DNA of 64,000 nt from Candidatus Accumulibacter necessarius (GCA_017302435.1 JAFLDL010000008.1:1-64000); one strand, 5' to 3'; shown: positions 1 through 9,470, counted from the first letter of the stretch. Notes: generated by a model from the sequence alone, not told the origin. Translations and numbers: made by a program.

Positions 1-3000
1 AGCGCTGCAGCGGTTTTTCGCCGAACAGCCAGAACATGACCGGCGTCAGCAGTGTGTCGAGCAGGGTGGAACTGATCAGTCCGCCAAAAATCACCACCGC
101 CACCGGGTGCAGGATCTCCTTGCCAGGTGTATCGGCGGCGAGCAGTAGCGGCGTCAGGGCGAAGGCGGCGACCAGGGCAGTCATCAACACCGGGGTCAGC
201 CGCTCCAGCGAGCCGCGCACGATCATCTTTCGCCCGAATACCTCGTCCTCAAAGGCGCACAGGTTGATGTAGTGGCTGATCTTGAGAATGCCGTTGCGGG
301 TGGCGATGCCGGTCAGCGTGACAAAGCCCACCAGCGCGGCCACCGACAGCGGTTGGCCGGAGATCCACAAGGCCACGACCGACCCGACCAGCGCCAGTGG
401 CACGTTGCCCATGACGATGGCCGTCAGGATTGCCGAACGGTAGCGGCTGTAGAGGACCAGGTAGATCATGGCCAGCGAGACCAGCGCCAGTACCGCAATC
501 AGCCTGGTGGCCTCCTCCTGCGCCTGGAACTGCCCCTCCAGGAGAGGGAAATAGCCCTCCGGCATCGGTTGGCGGTCGATTTCCGCGCGGATCTCGGCAA
601 TGATGCGGCTCATGTCGGAACCATCGCTGTTGGCCGAGATGACGATGCGCCGGCGCGTGTTCTCCCGGCCGATCTGGTTCGGGCCGTCGCCATCCTCGAT
701 CGTCGCGAGGCTGGAGAGCGGCACCCGACCGGTCGGTGTCTCGATCAGCAGGTTCTCCAGGCCGCGCTCGCCGCGGGCTTCGTCCGGCAGGCGCAGGCTG
801 AGGTCGAAGCGACGATTGCCTTCCAGGACCTGGCCAACGCGTTCGCCGGCCAGCAACTGTTCGAGCCGTAGCAGCAGCTCGCCGGAGGTGACGCCGTAGC
901 GCGCGGCGGCGGCGTAGTCGACGCGGATCTTGTACTGCGGGATCAGGACCTGCTTTTCGATCTGCAGATCGGTAATCCCGGGGATCCTGGCCAATCGCTC
1001 CCTGAAGTCGCTGGCCAGCCCGCGCAGGGTATCCAGGTCGTCACCGAAGATCTTCAGCGCAATCTGCGCCCGCACACCCGAAAGCAGATGGTCGAGGCGG
1101 TGCGAAATCGGCTGTCCCACACTGACCACCGCTGGCAGGCCGGAGAGGCGCTGGCGAAGGTCGGCGATGATCACCTCGCGGCCTCGTTCCGAGGCTTTCA
1201 GGTCGACCTCGATCTCCGAAGAATGGACGCCTTCGGCGTGTTCGTCCAGTTCGGCCCGACCGGTCCGGCGGCCAACTTCGGTGACTTCCGGCACTGTCAG
1301 CAAGAGCTTCTCCGCCTGCGTGCCGAGGCGATTCGCTTCGCTGAGCGAGGTGCCGGGGTTGAGCAGCACACTGACCGTCAGGGTGCCTTCGTTGAACGGC
1401 GGCAGAAAGGATTTCGGGAAGAAGGGGATCGATGCCAACGCCAGCGCCACGGTGATCGCCGCACCGGCCAGGAGGAGTCGGCCACGATCAAAGGACCAGT
1501 TGAGCAGGCGTTCGTCCCACGCCTTGAGTTTCTTGACCAGGGCACTGTCGCCATGATCGATGTGCTTCATCTTCGGCAACAGGTAGTAGCACAGCACCGG
1601 GGTGATGGTCATCGCCACCGCCATGCTGGCCAGGATGGACACGATGTAGGCCACGCCGAGCGGCGTGAATAGCCGGCCCTCGATACCCGGCAGAGCGAAC
1701 AGCGGAATGAACACCAGCACGACGATCAAGGTCGCATAGACCACCCCGGTGCGAACTTCCTTCGAGGCGGCAGCGATCACTTCCAGCGCCGACCGGGGAT
1801 TGGGCAAACTCCGGTTTTCGCGCAGGCGACGCAAGACGTTTTCGACATCGACCACCGCATCATCGACCAGTTCGCCGATGGCGATGGCCAGACCGCCAAG
1901 CGTCATGGTGTTGATCGACAGGCCGAAGTAGTGGAAGACCAGCGCCGTGATCAGCAGGGAGACCGGGATGGCGGTCAGCGAAATGAAGGTCGTGCGGAAA
2001 TTGGCCAGGAACAGGAAGAGGATGATGGCGACGATGAGCGCGCTGTCGCGCAGCGCTTCCTCGACGTTATTGACCGACGCTTCGATGAAATAGGCCTGCT
2101 TGAAGAGGAACTGCGGTGTTTCGACCCCTTGCGGCAGACGCTTGCCCATCTCCGCCAGGGCTTCTTCGATGGCGCGCGTCAAGGTCACCGAGTCCGCCGT
2201 CGGTTGCTTCTGTACCGAGAGAATGACTGCCGGCTTGCCCTGGAAACTGCCATCGCCGCGCTTGATGGCCGGCGCGAAGCTCACCGAGGCGACCTGGTGG
2301 AGCAGGATCACTTGCCCCTTGCGCGTCGCCACCGGCTGGTTCTGCAGGTCTTCCAGCCGGCTGCTGCGGCCGATGTTGCGGATCAGGTATTCGCGTCCGC
2401 CGGCATCGACGAAGCCGCCGGCCGTGTTGCCGCCGAAGTTTTTCAGCGCCGCTTCCAGTTCGCTCAGCGTCACTGCCAGCGCCTGCAGACGGGCCGGATC
2501 GGGTTCAACGCGGTACTGCTTGACCTGGCCACCGATGGCAATGACCTGCGCGACGCCGGGAATGGTGAGTAGGCGCGGGCGAATGACCCAGTCCGCGTAT
2601 TCCCGGACCTGCATCGGACTGACCTTGTCGGGGTCGGCTGGCAGGGCGATGAGCAGGATCTCGCCCATGATCGACGAGATCGGCCCCATCTGCGGAACGA
2701 TGCCCTCGGGCAATTGCTCGCGCACCAGATTGAGACGTTCGGCGATCTGCTGGCGGTTGCGGTAAATCTCGCTTCCCCACTCGAACTCTACATACACCAC
2801 CGACAGGCCGACACCGGACACGGAGCGCACGCGCGTCACGCCGGGCATCCCGTTCATCGCCGACTCGATGGGAAAAGTGATCAACTGCTCGACCTCTTCC
2901 GGCGCCATGCCGCCGGCTTCGGTCATCAGCGTGACCATCGGCTTGTTGAGGTCGGGGAAGACGTCCACCGGCATCTTGCGCACGGTCAGGGCGCCATAAA

Positions 3001-3073
3001 TGACCAACAGCAACGACACGCCCAGCACGATCAGGCGCTGCCTGAGGCTGGTCGTGATGATGAAATCGAACAC
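1..3073 (-). CDS. czcA: Heavy-metal efflux RND transporter, CzcA/CusA type (3' end outside window)
   Basis: Inner-membrane RND pump that exports divalent or monovalent heavy-metal cations by proton antiport through a tripartite complex with the CzcB- and CzcC-like proteins encoded just upstream. The frame stays open for 1024 codons from a GTG at 3073 (N-terminus VFDFIITTSLRQRL, the usual amphipathic start of the HME-RND family) to the window edge. The family is about 1030-1050 residues, so only a short C-terminal tail is missing. The fourth membrane helix region carries GELVDDAVVDVEN, the acidic proton-relay motif of HME-type pumps; this DD/D pattern differs from the CusA (Cu/Ag) pattern and suggests a divalent-cation pump, but the metal cannot be fixed by eye. 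The start lies 9 bp after the czcB stop, so the genes are co-transcribed. Confidence 0.95.
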   Translation of the reverse strand, partial: MFDFIITTSLRQRLIVLGVSLLLVIYGALTVRKMPVDVFPDLNKPMVTLMTEAGGMAPEEVEQLITFPIESAMNGMPGVTRVRSVSGVGLSVVYVEFEWGSEIYRNRQQIAERLNLVREQLPEGIVPQMGPISSIMGEILLIALPADPDKVSPMQVREYADWVIRPRLLTIPGVAQVIAIGGQVKQYRVEPDPARLQALAVTLSELEAALKNFGGNTAGGFVDAGGREYLIRNIGRSSRLEDLQNQPVATRKGQVILLHQVASVSFAPAIKRGDGSFQGKPAVILSVQKQPTADSVTLTRAIEEALAEMGKRLPQGVETPQFLFKQAYFIEASVNNVEEALRDSALIVAIILFLFLANFRTTFISLTAIPVSLLITALVFHYFGLSINTMTLGGLAIAIGELVDDAVVDVENVLRRLRENRSLPNPRSALEVIAAASKEVRTGVVYATLIVVLVFIPLFALPGIEGRLFTPLGVAYIVSILASMAVAMTITPVLCYYLLPKMKHIDHGDSALVKKLKAWDERLLNWSFDRGRLLLAGAAITVALALASIPFFPKSFLPPFNEGTLTVSVLLNPGTSLSEANRLGTQAEKLLLTVPEVTEVGRRTGRAELDEHAEGVHSSEIEVDLKASERGREVIIADLRQRLSGLPAVVSVGQPISHRLDHLLSGVRAQIALKIFGDDLDTLRGLASDFRERLARIPGITDLQIEKQVLIPQYKIRVDYAAAARYGVTSGELLLRLEQLLAGERVGQVLEGNRRFDLSLRLPDEARGERGLENLLIETPTGRVPLSSLATIEDGDGPNQIGRENTRRRIVISANSDGSDMSRIIAEIRAEIDRQPMPEGYFPLLEGQFQAQEEATRLIAVLALVSLAMIYLVLYSRYRSAILTAIVMGNVPLALVGSVVALWISGQPLSVAALVGFVTLTGIATRNGILKISHYINLCAFEDEVFGRKMIVRGSLERLTPVLMTALVAAFALTPLLLAADTPGKEILHPVAVVIFGGLISSTLLDTLLTPVMFWLFGEKPLQR

Positions 3074-3082
3074 GGCGCCCCC

Positions 3083-4267
3083 TCAACGAATCTGGGAAAG
3101 CGATGCGGCGCCCTGCACGACGACCCGCTCGCCGCCGCTCAGCCCCTCGGTCACGGCCACGGTATGACCGTCCACCGGCGCGATCCTGACCTTGCGCGAG
3201 ACAAAGCGCTCGGCGCTGGTATGCAGCCAAACCACCGATTCATTGGCCGCATTGCGCACCACGGCACCGATGGGAACGGCGACGCCGGACTGGCGCTCCC
3301 GAGTCTGGGCCAGTACCTTGAGTGTCTGGCCGACCGCAAGCGCCGGCAACTCACCGCTCTTCGGCAATTCGACACGGAACAGGACCGGCATCGCCTGCTC
3401 CCTGAGGCTGCGCCCAATGCCGACGAAGGCCAGATCGACAACGCCGCCGGCCACCGGCGCGCTGGCCCCGGCCAGTCCGGCGAGCAGCAGCGGGTCGTAG
3501 GCCAGTGCCTCGACCGCCAGGCGCTGTGGATCGATCACCTCGAAGACCACCTCCCGCGCATCGACGACCTGACCCACGACGACGTTGGCGGCGCTGACGA
3601 CACCGCTGACCGGCGCCACCAGCGCTTCACGACCGAGGCTGCCGCTGACCGCGGCTTTTCGCTTCTTGAAGGCGGCGAGTTCGATCTGCGCCTGCTCGAC
3701 ATCCTTCTGCGGAACGCTGCCTTCCAGTTGCCTGAGGCGTGCGACGCGGCGTTCGAGGATGGTTTCCTGAGCGGCGAGTTCGGCCAGCGCCGCCTGCTGC
3801 GAACCACGTTCGATGGCGCTGGACGCTGGCTGCAGCCAGGCGAGAACTTGCCCCTTGCCGACCCGCTGGCCGAGTACCGCGAGTCCCTTCGGGCCGGCCT
3901 CGATGCGCCCGCTCTGGAAAGTCTGCACGCGTCCGCCGGCATTGGGGTCGCCGACGATGCGGCCATTGAGTTCGACGGTGCGGGGAAACTCCCCTGTGCG
4001 TGCCACCTGGGTGCGCAGCGCCAATTGCCGTTGGGCCGATTTCGGCACGAAAACGGAGCCATCCGGCAAGCGCAAGGCCGGCTCGACAAAGGTCACCTGT
4101 CCCTGGGCGTCGACTGCGTTGACTGCGGCGACCGCCGCCGGAGCCGGGGTGAATTTCTTCTCGTCGCCATGGTCCTCGCCGGCGTGCGCCCAGACCCGCT
4201 GAACCGTGAGAACACCAACCAACAGCAGGACAAGAGCGGCTCGGCCTGAAGTGCGGTAATCAGGCAT
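3083..4267 (-). CDS. czcB: RND efflux periplasmic adaptor (membrane fusion protein), CzcB type
   Basis: 394 residues. An N-terminal membrane or signal segment (about 10-27) is followed by a His/Asp-rich stretch (HAGEDHGDEKK) that could bind metal. The order is then that of an adaptor: beta-barrel start, lipoyl-like half, alpha-helical hairpin (about 150-225, rich in Ala/Gln/Glu), second lipoyl half (VAPVSGVVSAANVVVGQVV) and a C-terminal membrane-proximal domain. It links the RND pump in the inner membrane to the outer-membrane channel. Its start overlaps the upstream 190-residue gene by 8 bp and its stop is 9 bp before czcA, consistent with one operon read leftward. Confidence 0.93.
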   Translation of the reverse strand: MPDYRTSGRAALVLLLVGVLTVQRVWAHAGEDHGDEKKFTPAPAAVAAVNAVDAQGQVTFVEPALRLPDGSVFVPKSAQRQLALRTQVARTGEFPRTVELNGRIVGDPNAGGRVQTFQSGRIEAGPKGLAVLGQRVGKGQVLAWLQPASSAIERGSQQAALAELAAQETILERRVARLRQLEGSVPQKDVEQAQIELAAFKKRKAAVSGSLGREALVAPVSGVVSAANVVVGQVVDAREVVFEVIDPQRLAVEALAYDPLLLAGLAGASAPVAGGVVDLAFVGIGRSLREQAMPVLFRVELPKSGELPALAVGQTLKVLAQTRERQSGVAVPIGAVVRNAANESVVWLHTSAERFVSRKVRIAPVDGHTVAVTEGLSGGERVVVQGAASLSQIR

Positions 4268-4832
4268 GGTGAATGGCCCTTTCTCTTGCTCGGCGACGCA
4301 GGCGACGAGCGACCAGGCCGCCGGAGAGCAGGAGCAGCGAAATCCCTGCGAGGAACCACCACGGGCGCTTGGTATCTTCCTTGGCGGACGCTGCCGCCGG
4401 GACTTCTCCTACCTCCAGAGTGGCGGAGAGCAGATCGACGATTTCCCCTGCCTGAATCGTCAGCGTCAGTGAGTGTTTGCCGGCCTGGGCGAGGCCAGCG
4501 GCGGGTATTTGATAGACCCCGTCAGCCATCTCGCTGGCAACGCCCTTGATTCCTGACCCCTCGACTTCGATCTGCGCGCCCTGAACCGGCACATTGTCGC
4601 TGGTGCGGTCGACATAGATGAGCAGACTCTTGTCGGCGAGCAGACCGACGATTTCCACGTCCTCGCTACGCACCTCGAAGCGTGGCGCCAACCGGACATC
4701 GGTGGGTTTCGTGGCGGTCCCGTGGTCATGGCCTTCGTGGGCGATGACCGGCGCAGACAGGGAAAACAGTGCAAGCAGAGTGGCCGCAACATAACGAGCG
4801 GCCCAGGTCGGGAGGAAGAATGGTCGGGTCAT
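4260..4832 (-). CDS. Exported His-rich membrane-anchored protein of the metal-efflux operon
   Basis: 190 residues. It has an N-terminal signal peptide (about 12-31), then HEGHDHG directly after the likely cleavage point, a periplasmic domain of about 110 residues predicted beta-rich by eye, and one C-terminal membrane helix (WWFLAGISLLLLSGGLV) followed by an Arg-rich cytoplasmic tail. It sits between the czcC- and czcB-like genes with a 4-bp overlap upstream and an 8-bp overlap downstream, so it is translationally coupled to the efflux complex. A periplasmic metal-binding or accessory role is an inference from the His cluster and position. I do not recognise a named family with certainty. Confidence 0.85.
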   Translation of the reverse strand: MTRPFFLPTWAARYVAATLLALFSLSAPVIAHEGHDHGTATKPTDVRLAPRFEVRSEDVEIVGLLADKSLLIYVDRTSDNVPVQGAQIEVEGSGIKGVASEMADGVYQIPAAGLAQAGKHSLTLTIQAGEIVDLLSATLEVGEVPAAASAKEDTKRPWWFLAGISLLLLSGGLVARRLRRRARERAIHHA

Positions 4833-6055
4833 GGCGTGATTCCTCGAGCCTGATTCAGATTGGCCTGCGCGGCGGATAGTCGGGAACGGCTGCGGACCCC
4901 TTCGATACGGGCTTCGGTGGTCTGGGAATGGGCTCGGAGCAGGTCGGCGAGCGAGGTTTCGCCAAGCTCGAACGCGCGGCGCATGAGTGTCAGGCGCTCC
5001 GCCGCGGCTTGCTCGCGCTCGACCGCCAGCGCCGCACCGAGCACCGCCGATTCGAGCTGCGCCTCGGCTTCGAGCACCTCGGCCTCAACTTCGGCGACGA
5101 GTCGCCGGTAGCGGGCCTCGGCCTCGATCAGGGCGGTGCTGGCGCTGGCCATCAGGGGCGCATGGCGCGCTTCGACGGCGAGCGGGATGCTGATGGCAAA
5201 ACCAATGCTGTCGCGCGGGGTAGCACCGGATAGCTCACGATCGCGGCGATAGAGCACTCCGACACTCGGCGCCTCGCGGCGTGACTCCTGCGCCAGTTTG
5301 CGGGCAGCGCGGGCGCGCTCGATAAAAGCCTGGCCGGCGACGACGCGGGGATCGACCGGCCGACTGTCTGCCCTCGCGACCGGCTCCTGCGGATCGTCCG
5401 GCAGGCGGTCGCTGCCGGTCAGCACCCGGTAGCGTTGCAGGCTGCGTACCACCCCGAGTTGCGCGTCGGCAGCGGCGGCGCGCGCACTGGCGGTTTCCTG
5501 CCGGGCAAGCAGCAGGTCGGAGCGGGCAATTTCTCCGACCTTGAGCCGCCTGCCGACATCGGCTTCGAGTCCGAGCGCGGTTTGCAGGCGTTCTGCGGCA
5601 ACCTCGGCTTCACTCCTGGCGATGATCAGCGTCCACAACGCCCGGCGCAGTTCACCGGCCACGGCCAATCGTGCCGCCTGGATGTCGCCTTCGTTCTCGC
5701 CGCCTTCGGCCTCGGCCAGGCTTCGGCGCGCGGCCTTTTGTCCGGGCAGCCAGAGCGGAACGGAAACGCCGATTTCGCTCTCCTGGTTGCCGAGATCGCT
5801 GTTCCAGCGGTCGGTCCGGAGAAAAGCATCAACTTTCGGGGCGGCAGGAAACCAGGATTCGGCCACCGATCGGCTGGCGGCGACTTCGTCCCGTTTCGCC
5901 TCTGCCGTCTGCCCCTGGGGGGAATTCGCCCACGCTTTCTCGAACACCTCGCGCAATGTTTCCGCCTGCGCGGAAGCTGTCGTAAGGCCAAGCAACACGC
6001 TCAGGAGCTTGACTGCAAGCCGTGCCTTCAACGTTCGCAGAGGATTGCAGTGCAT
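4829..6055 (-). CDS. czcC: Outer-membrane efflux channel, CzcC/TolC type
   Basis: 408 residues from the ATG at 6055. The frame is open further upstream, but this start gives a normal signal peptide (LAVKLLSVLLGLTTASAQA) followed by ETLREVFEKAWANSP, the usual opening of TolC-family proteins. Long Ala/Glu/Arg-rich helices (LAEAEGG..., AEARYRRLVAEVEAEVLEAEAQL) match the two outer-membrane-factor repeats. It provides the outer-membrane exit duct for the czcB/czcA complex. It is the first gene of the operon; a perfect palindrome lies 73 bp upstream of its start. Gene length is normal for the family (about 400-430). Confidence 0.92.
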   Translation of the reverse strand: MHCNPLRTLKARLAVKLLSVLLGLTTASAQAETLREVFEKAWANSPQGQTAEAKRDEVAASRSVAESWFPAAPKVDAFLRTDRWNSDLGNQESEIGVSVPLWLPGQKAARRSLAEAEGGENEGDIQAARLAVAGELRRALWTLIIARSEAEVAAERLQTALGLEADVGRRLKVGEIARSDLLLARQETASARAAAADAQLGVVRSLQRYRVLTGSDRLPDDPQEPVARADSRPVDPRVVAGQAFIERARAARKLAQESRREAPSVGVLYRRDRELSGATPRDSIGFAISIPLAVEARHAPLMASASTALIEAEARYRRLVAEVEAEVLEAEAQLESAVLGAALAVEREQAAAERLTLMRRAFELGETSLADLLRAHSQTTEARIEGVRSRSRLSAAQANLNQARGITP

Positions 6056-6527
6056 CGGAAGCGCCCATCGTGAATCACTGATGGACGCGATGTTGCCGGA
6101 TGCTGACCAACAGAAAGCTGACTGAAGAATTACAAATTTGTAATCCGCGTCGCCTGGGGGTGACTCGGCGGTCTTCCTCTGGTGTCGGTCCCTGGCTTGC
6201 CATCGACCGAAGCTTCGACTTCGATCAAACCGGTATTTCAACCCCATCTCCGCCTCGTACGCCCGCCGCTCCGACCCGTCATCCTGCTTGACGCACGTGC
6301 GATACCTCAATTCGCCCGGCCTCAAGCCACAAACTGCCGTCCTGTACGGCAACTCGTTCCATTCTCGACACCGCTTGCTGTACAAACCACTCCAGGTGTC
6401 GCATACAGCGGTTTAGACAATAACGGATAAGCCACGGGATCATGGACAGGCAGGTGGGCGTCTCTCGCACCCTGGGCACGCCGGTGCGCAATCCTCTAAA
6501 ATGAAAAAAGACGGAGGGATACAAAGG
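6056..6527. other. Divergent intergenic region between czcC and the sensor-exonuclease gene
   Basis: 472 bp with no convincing gene on either strand. It holds the palindrome at 6129-6144, which belongs to the leftward efflux operon, and on the right side the ribosome-binding site of the next gene (GGAGGG at 6513-6518). No clear sigma70 pair was found by eye. Confidence 0.5.
6129..6144. promoter_or_regulatory. Perfect 16-bp palindrome, likely operator of the metal-efflux operon
   Basis: ATTACAAATTTGTAAT, perfectly self-complementary, centred about 80 bp upstream of the czcC start. OmpR-type heavy-metal response regulators (CopR/CusR/PcoR family) bind related dyads built on TTACA/TGTAA, so this is a plausible operator. 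The regulator itself is not in the window. Confidence 0.6.
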
Positions 6528-8330
6528 ATGCAACCGATGCGCACACGCCTGCTGGCAGGGCTGGCGGTGTTCCTGTTCATGCTCGCGGTCGTCGCTTCCG
6601 TCGCCGCCCTGTTGCTGGCCGGCGAGCCCGACGGGGGTGCTGGCGGCGGGGCTCTCTCGGACAGATTGGTCAAGCTGATACCGGTGCTCCTCATTGCCTC
6701 GGGAACGGCGTGCTGGGTATTGGTCAGAATCGATGCGCTTTATGTTCAGGCGCCATTGCGCATGGCGGAACAGCTTGCCGCAACGCTGCCGCACACCGGC
6801 TTGAGAGTGGGGCGCTACGAGGCTCCCGAACTCGAGCAGTTGGCGCAGACGGCCAATCAGCTGCTCGCCCAGCGCGAAGCGGACCATGATGATGTCGCCG
6901 AGCGCGTCCGCGCAACACAGGCATCGCTCGAGGAGGCGCGCAGCCGGTTGAGCGCGCTGATGGCTGACCTCAGCCAGAGTGTCGTCGTCTGCAATCTGGA
7001 TGGTCGCGTGCTCCTCTACAATCAACGGGCAAAGCAGGAACTCGCAACGGGGCCGAACGGGGAAAAGACCGAGTCGCTCGGCCTTGGACGTTCTATTTAT
7101 GGAGTCTTTGATCGAGCGGTCATCGGGTATGCGATTGCCCGCGTGCAGCAAGCCCGCGCGGAAGCGGGTTCCGGGCAAGCAAGGAGAGTCGTCGGCTCGA
7201 CGCACTTTGTTACCGGGACTGCCACCGGTCGTTTGCTGCGTGCTCACATGTCTCCGGTCCTGGGTGATCGGGGTCGGCATCCTGCCGAAGGCGAAGCGCT
7301 CCAGATGACCGGTTTCGTCCTCGTTCACGATGACGTGACGACAACCAACGAGCGCCATACGCGTCGCGACGCGGTGATCCAGTCACTGATCGAAGGATGC
7401 CGCGGGCCGTTGGGCAGTGTTCGCGCCGCGGCCGAGATGGTCTGCGATTTCCCGGACATGTTGAGCGAACAGAAGGACCGCTTCATGCGCGCGATACGCG
7501 ACGAAGCGACCGCCCTATCGTCGCAGTTCGAGCATGCGGCCCGCGCGTTCTCGAACGACCTGCGCGAGCGCTCGGTGCTGGAGGAGATCAGCGGTGCGGA
7601 AATTCTCCTGGCAACGGCTGGCGGTATCCAGGAGCAACGCGGTGGCGAGCGACCGCCACTGGCCGTCAAGACCGAGCACCTGGAAAAGGGTCTGTGGCTA
7701 CGCGTGGACAGTTTCGCCTTGCTGCAGGCGCTGCGTTACCTGGCCCTCCGCCTGCAGGACGAGTACCAGATTCGCGAAGTGCGTCTGTCGCTGACGCGCA
7801 GCGGACACCTGGCCCAACTCGACCTGTCGTGGCCCGGCACCTTCATGAACAACGAAACGGCGATGAGCTGGTTGCAGGATCCGATGAACGTCCCGGGCAA
7901 GGCAGCTTCACTGAGTGTGAGCGATGTCATCGAGCGCTGCAATGGCGACATCTGGTTTCAGCGCGAAAGGGTGTCCCATCGCGCTTTTTTCAGGACCGTA
8001 TTGCCGATGGCAGTGGCACCCGGGAATCTGCCCATGCCGATGATCGCGGCAACGGCGGGAGAGCGTCCGGAGTTCTACGATTTTGATCTGTTTGGTTGGT
8101 CGGCTAGCAGTCATGAGCTCGATGACCGGCCACTCAGCGAACTCGCTTACACGGTTTTCGATACCGAGACGACCGGTCTGCACCCATCCCAAGGCGACGA
8201 GATCATCCAGATCGGCGCGACGCGAATCGTCAACCGACGCCTCTTGCGGTACGAGTGCTTCGACCAACTGGTCAAGCCACAGGTGCGCCTTTCACCTGGA
8301 TCGATCGAGGTGCACGGCCTTACGCGATAA
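6528..8330 (+). CDS. Membrane pseudo-histidine-kinase fused to DnaQ-type 3'-5' exonuclease, ended early by an in-frame TAA
   Basis: 600 residues before a TAA. Start chosen at 6528 because GGAGGG lies 9 bp upstream; an ATG at 6501 is in frame but has no such site. Order: two membrane helices (about 9-30 and 50-65), a HAMP-like/coiled linker (about 70-140), a PAS-like domain (about 140-275), a HisKA-like helix pair in which the phospho-accepting His is replaced (EGCRGPLGS where HExRTPL is expected), a degenerate ATPase-like domain, and the start of an epsilon-type exonuclease with the Exo I motif FDTETTGL and its EIIQIGA strand. The exonuclease is cut at 8328-8330 before Exo II and Exo III, which remain in the same frame downstream. 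Without readthrough the nuclease should be inactive. Confidence 0.85.
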   Translation: MQPMRTRLLAGLAVFLFMLAVVASVAALLLAGEPDGGAGGGALSDRLVKLIPVLLIASGTACWVLVRIDALYVQAPLRMAEQLAATLPHTGLRVGRYEAPELEQLAQTANQLLAQREADHDDVAERVRATQASLEEARSRLSALMADLSQSVVVCNLDGRVLLYNQRAKQELATGPNGEKTESLGLGRSIYGVFDRAVIGYAIARVQQARAEAGSGQARRVVGSTHFVTGTATGRLLRAHMSPVLGDRGRHPAEGEALQMTGFVLVHDDVTTTNERHTRRDAVIQSLIEGCRGPLGSVRAAAEMVCDFPDMLSEQKDRFMRAIRDEATALSSQFEHAARAFSNDLRERSVLEEISGAEILLATAGGIQEQRGGERPPLAVKTEHLEKGLWLRVDSFALLQALRYLALRLQDEYQIREVRLSLTRSGHLAQLDLSWPGTFMNNETAMSWLQDPMNVPGKAASLSVSDVIERCNGDIWFQRERVSHRAFFRTVLPMAVAPGNLPMPMIAATAGERPEFYDFDLFGWSASSHELDDRPLSELAYTVFDTETTGLHPSQGDEIIQIGATRIVNRRLLRYECFDQLVKPQVRLSPGSIEVHGLTR

Positions 8331-8723
8331 CTGCTGGCTGGCCAGCCGAGCATCGACGCTGTCCTGCCCAGGTTCCACGCCTTCTGTGCCGATACCGTAC
8401 TGGTCGGCCACAACGCGGCTTTCGACATGCGCTTCCTGCAACTCCAGGAGAAGCGGACTGGCGTGCGTTTCGAGCAGCCGGTGCTCGATACCTTGTTGCT
8501 TTCCTCCATCCTTCACCCGAATCAGGCGACGCACCAGCTCGAAGCGATGGCCGAGCGTTTCGGGGTGCCAGTGCTTGGACGGCACACGGCGCTCGGCGAC
8601 GCGATAGTGACTGCTGAGATCTTCCTGAAAATGCTGCCGCTACTTGCCGAGATGGGAGTGAAGACTCTGCGTCAGGCGCGCGAAGCAAGTCAGAAGAGCT
8701 ATCAGGCGCGGATCAGGTACTGA
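8331..8723 (+). pseudogene. Distal part of the exonuclease domain, same frame, after the in-frame stop
   Basis: Reading directly on from the TAA in the same frame gives [15 protein letters not shown], the normal continuation of the epsilon-family HGLT-x-x-(M/L)LAGQP block. It then gives Exo II ([12 protein letters not shown]) and Exo III-epsilon (HTALGDA) and a natural stop at 8721-8723. No codon is gained or lost, so a single substitution such as GAA to TAA explains the break. Alternatives are a sequencing or assembly error, or programmed readthrough. The first internal ATG is at 8427, too late to give a complete domain. Confidence 0.8.
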
Positions 8724-9162
8724 GGCTTGAGGCTACACGCTCTATGGCCTCTGCCGTGAGCCTACTGAAAAGCTCCTCCGCGCAAATTGCTCCGCTCGGC
8801 GGCGGTGCAATCGTTAGGGCGGATCGCTTCGGCCGGAGCGAGTTCGATCTGCTCGCCGCGGCGCGGATTATGGTCCGCGACGACAGGTTGCGTCTGGTAA
8901 GTGTCTCAGTTTTGCATCGGTGACCAGGAGAAATCGCTGCAAGTTGCCAATCAAGGTTGACAACGCCCCGGCGAGGGAGACAACAATAGATCGACCTTAC
9001 ATGAAGTTAGCCGGTGTAGTTAAATCTGTTTTTAACTATTCTTGCGGCGGAACTCGTGCGGTCCGGCACAATCGTCCATTCAGGAACTGTGGTCCGACAG
9101 CGGTCGCCAGTGCGTTTTCTGGCCTGCCGGGGCCACGGCCACTCGCCTCGGTGGGAGTAAGC
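8724..9162. other. Intergenic region, no recognisable gene
   Basis: About 440 bp. Nothing resembling a conserved protein was seen on either strand. A frame open from 8920 joins the small gene at 9163, but its first 80 residues are low-quality and lack a ribosome-binding site. A short A/T-rich patch at 9015-9045 may hold the promoter for the small gene. Confidence 0.4.
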
Positions 9163-9420
9163 ATGGATATCTCAGATGAACCTGCGCCCTGGTGCTTCCC
9201 CAGCCCGGCAGGTAGCTTCTCGAATCCGGATTTCTCGGAGACGGACTTTCTTCACACGCAGCTTGCCGTAATCGCGGCGTATGTGGAGCGATTTCCTTGG
9301 GATGAGCGGGAGTTTCGCGCCCTGGCATGGATCGAAGCCAATGCCGGCGCGTATCGCCAGCAGTGGCAGGCACGGGCGGCGTCCAGGGGAGGGTACGTGC
9401 AATCCGCGAGTGGCCGCTGA
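9163..9420 (+). CDS. Small hypothetical protein
   Basis: 85 residues starting MDISDEPAPWCFP, with GGTGGGAG about 5 bp upstream of the ATG, which decides this start over longer in-frame options. The C-terminal half (AYVERFPWDEREFRALAWIEANAGAYRQQW) looks like a compact helical domain with ordered charge spacing, which argues for real coding. I do not recognise a family. It lies just outside a tRNA pair on the opposite strand. Confidence 0.5.
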   Translation: MDISDEPAPWCFPSPAGSFSNPDFSETDFLHTQLAVIAAYVERFPWDEREFRALAWIEANAGAYRQQWQARAASRGGYVQSASGR

Positions 9421-9470
9421 CACCGCCGTCAACCGGGGTCTGTTCTTCTCCGATCCGCTCAATGCTTTAT

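Noticed and set aside
2714-4249. Long plus-strand open frame across czcA/czcB
   Set aside because: Antisense shadow in a high-GC region; the minus-strand frames give clear RND pump and adaptor proteins.
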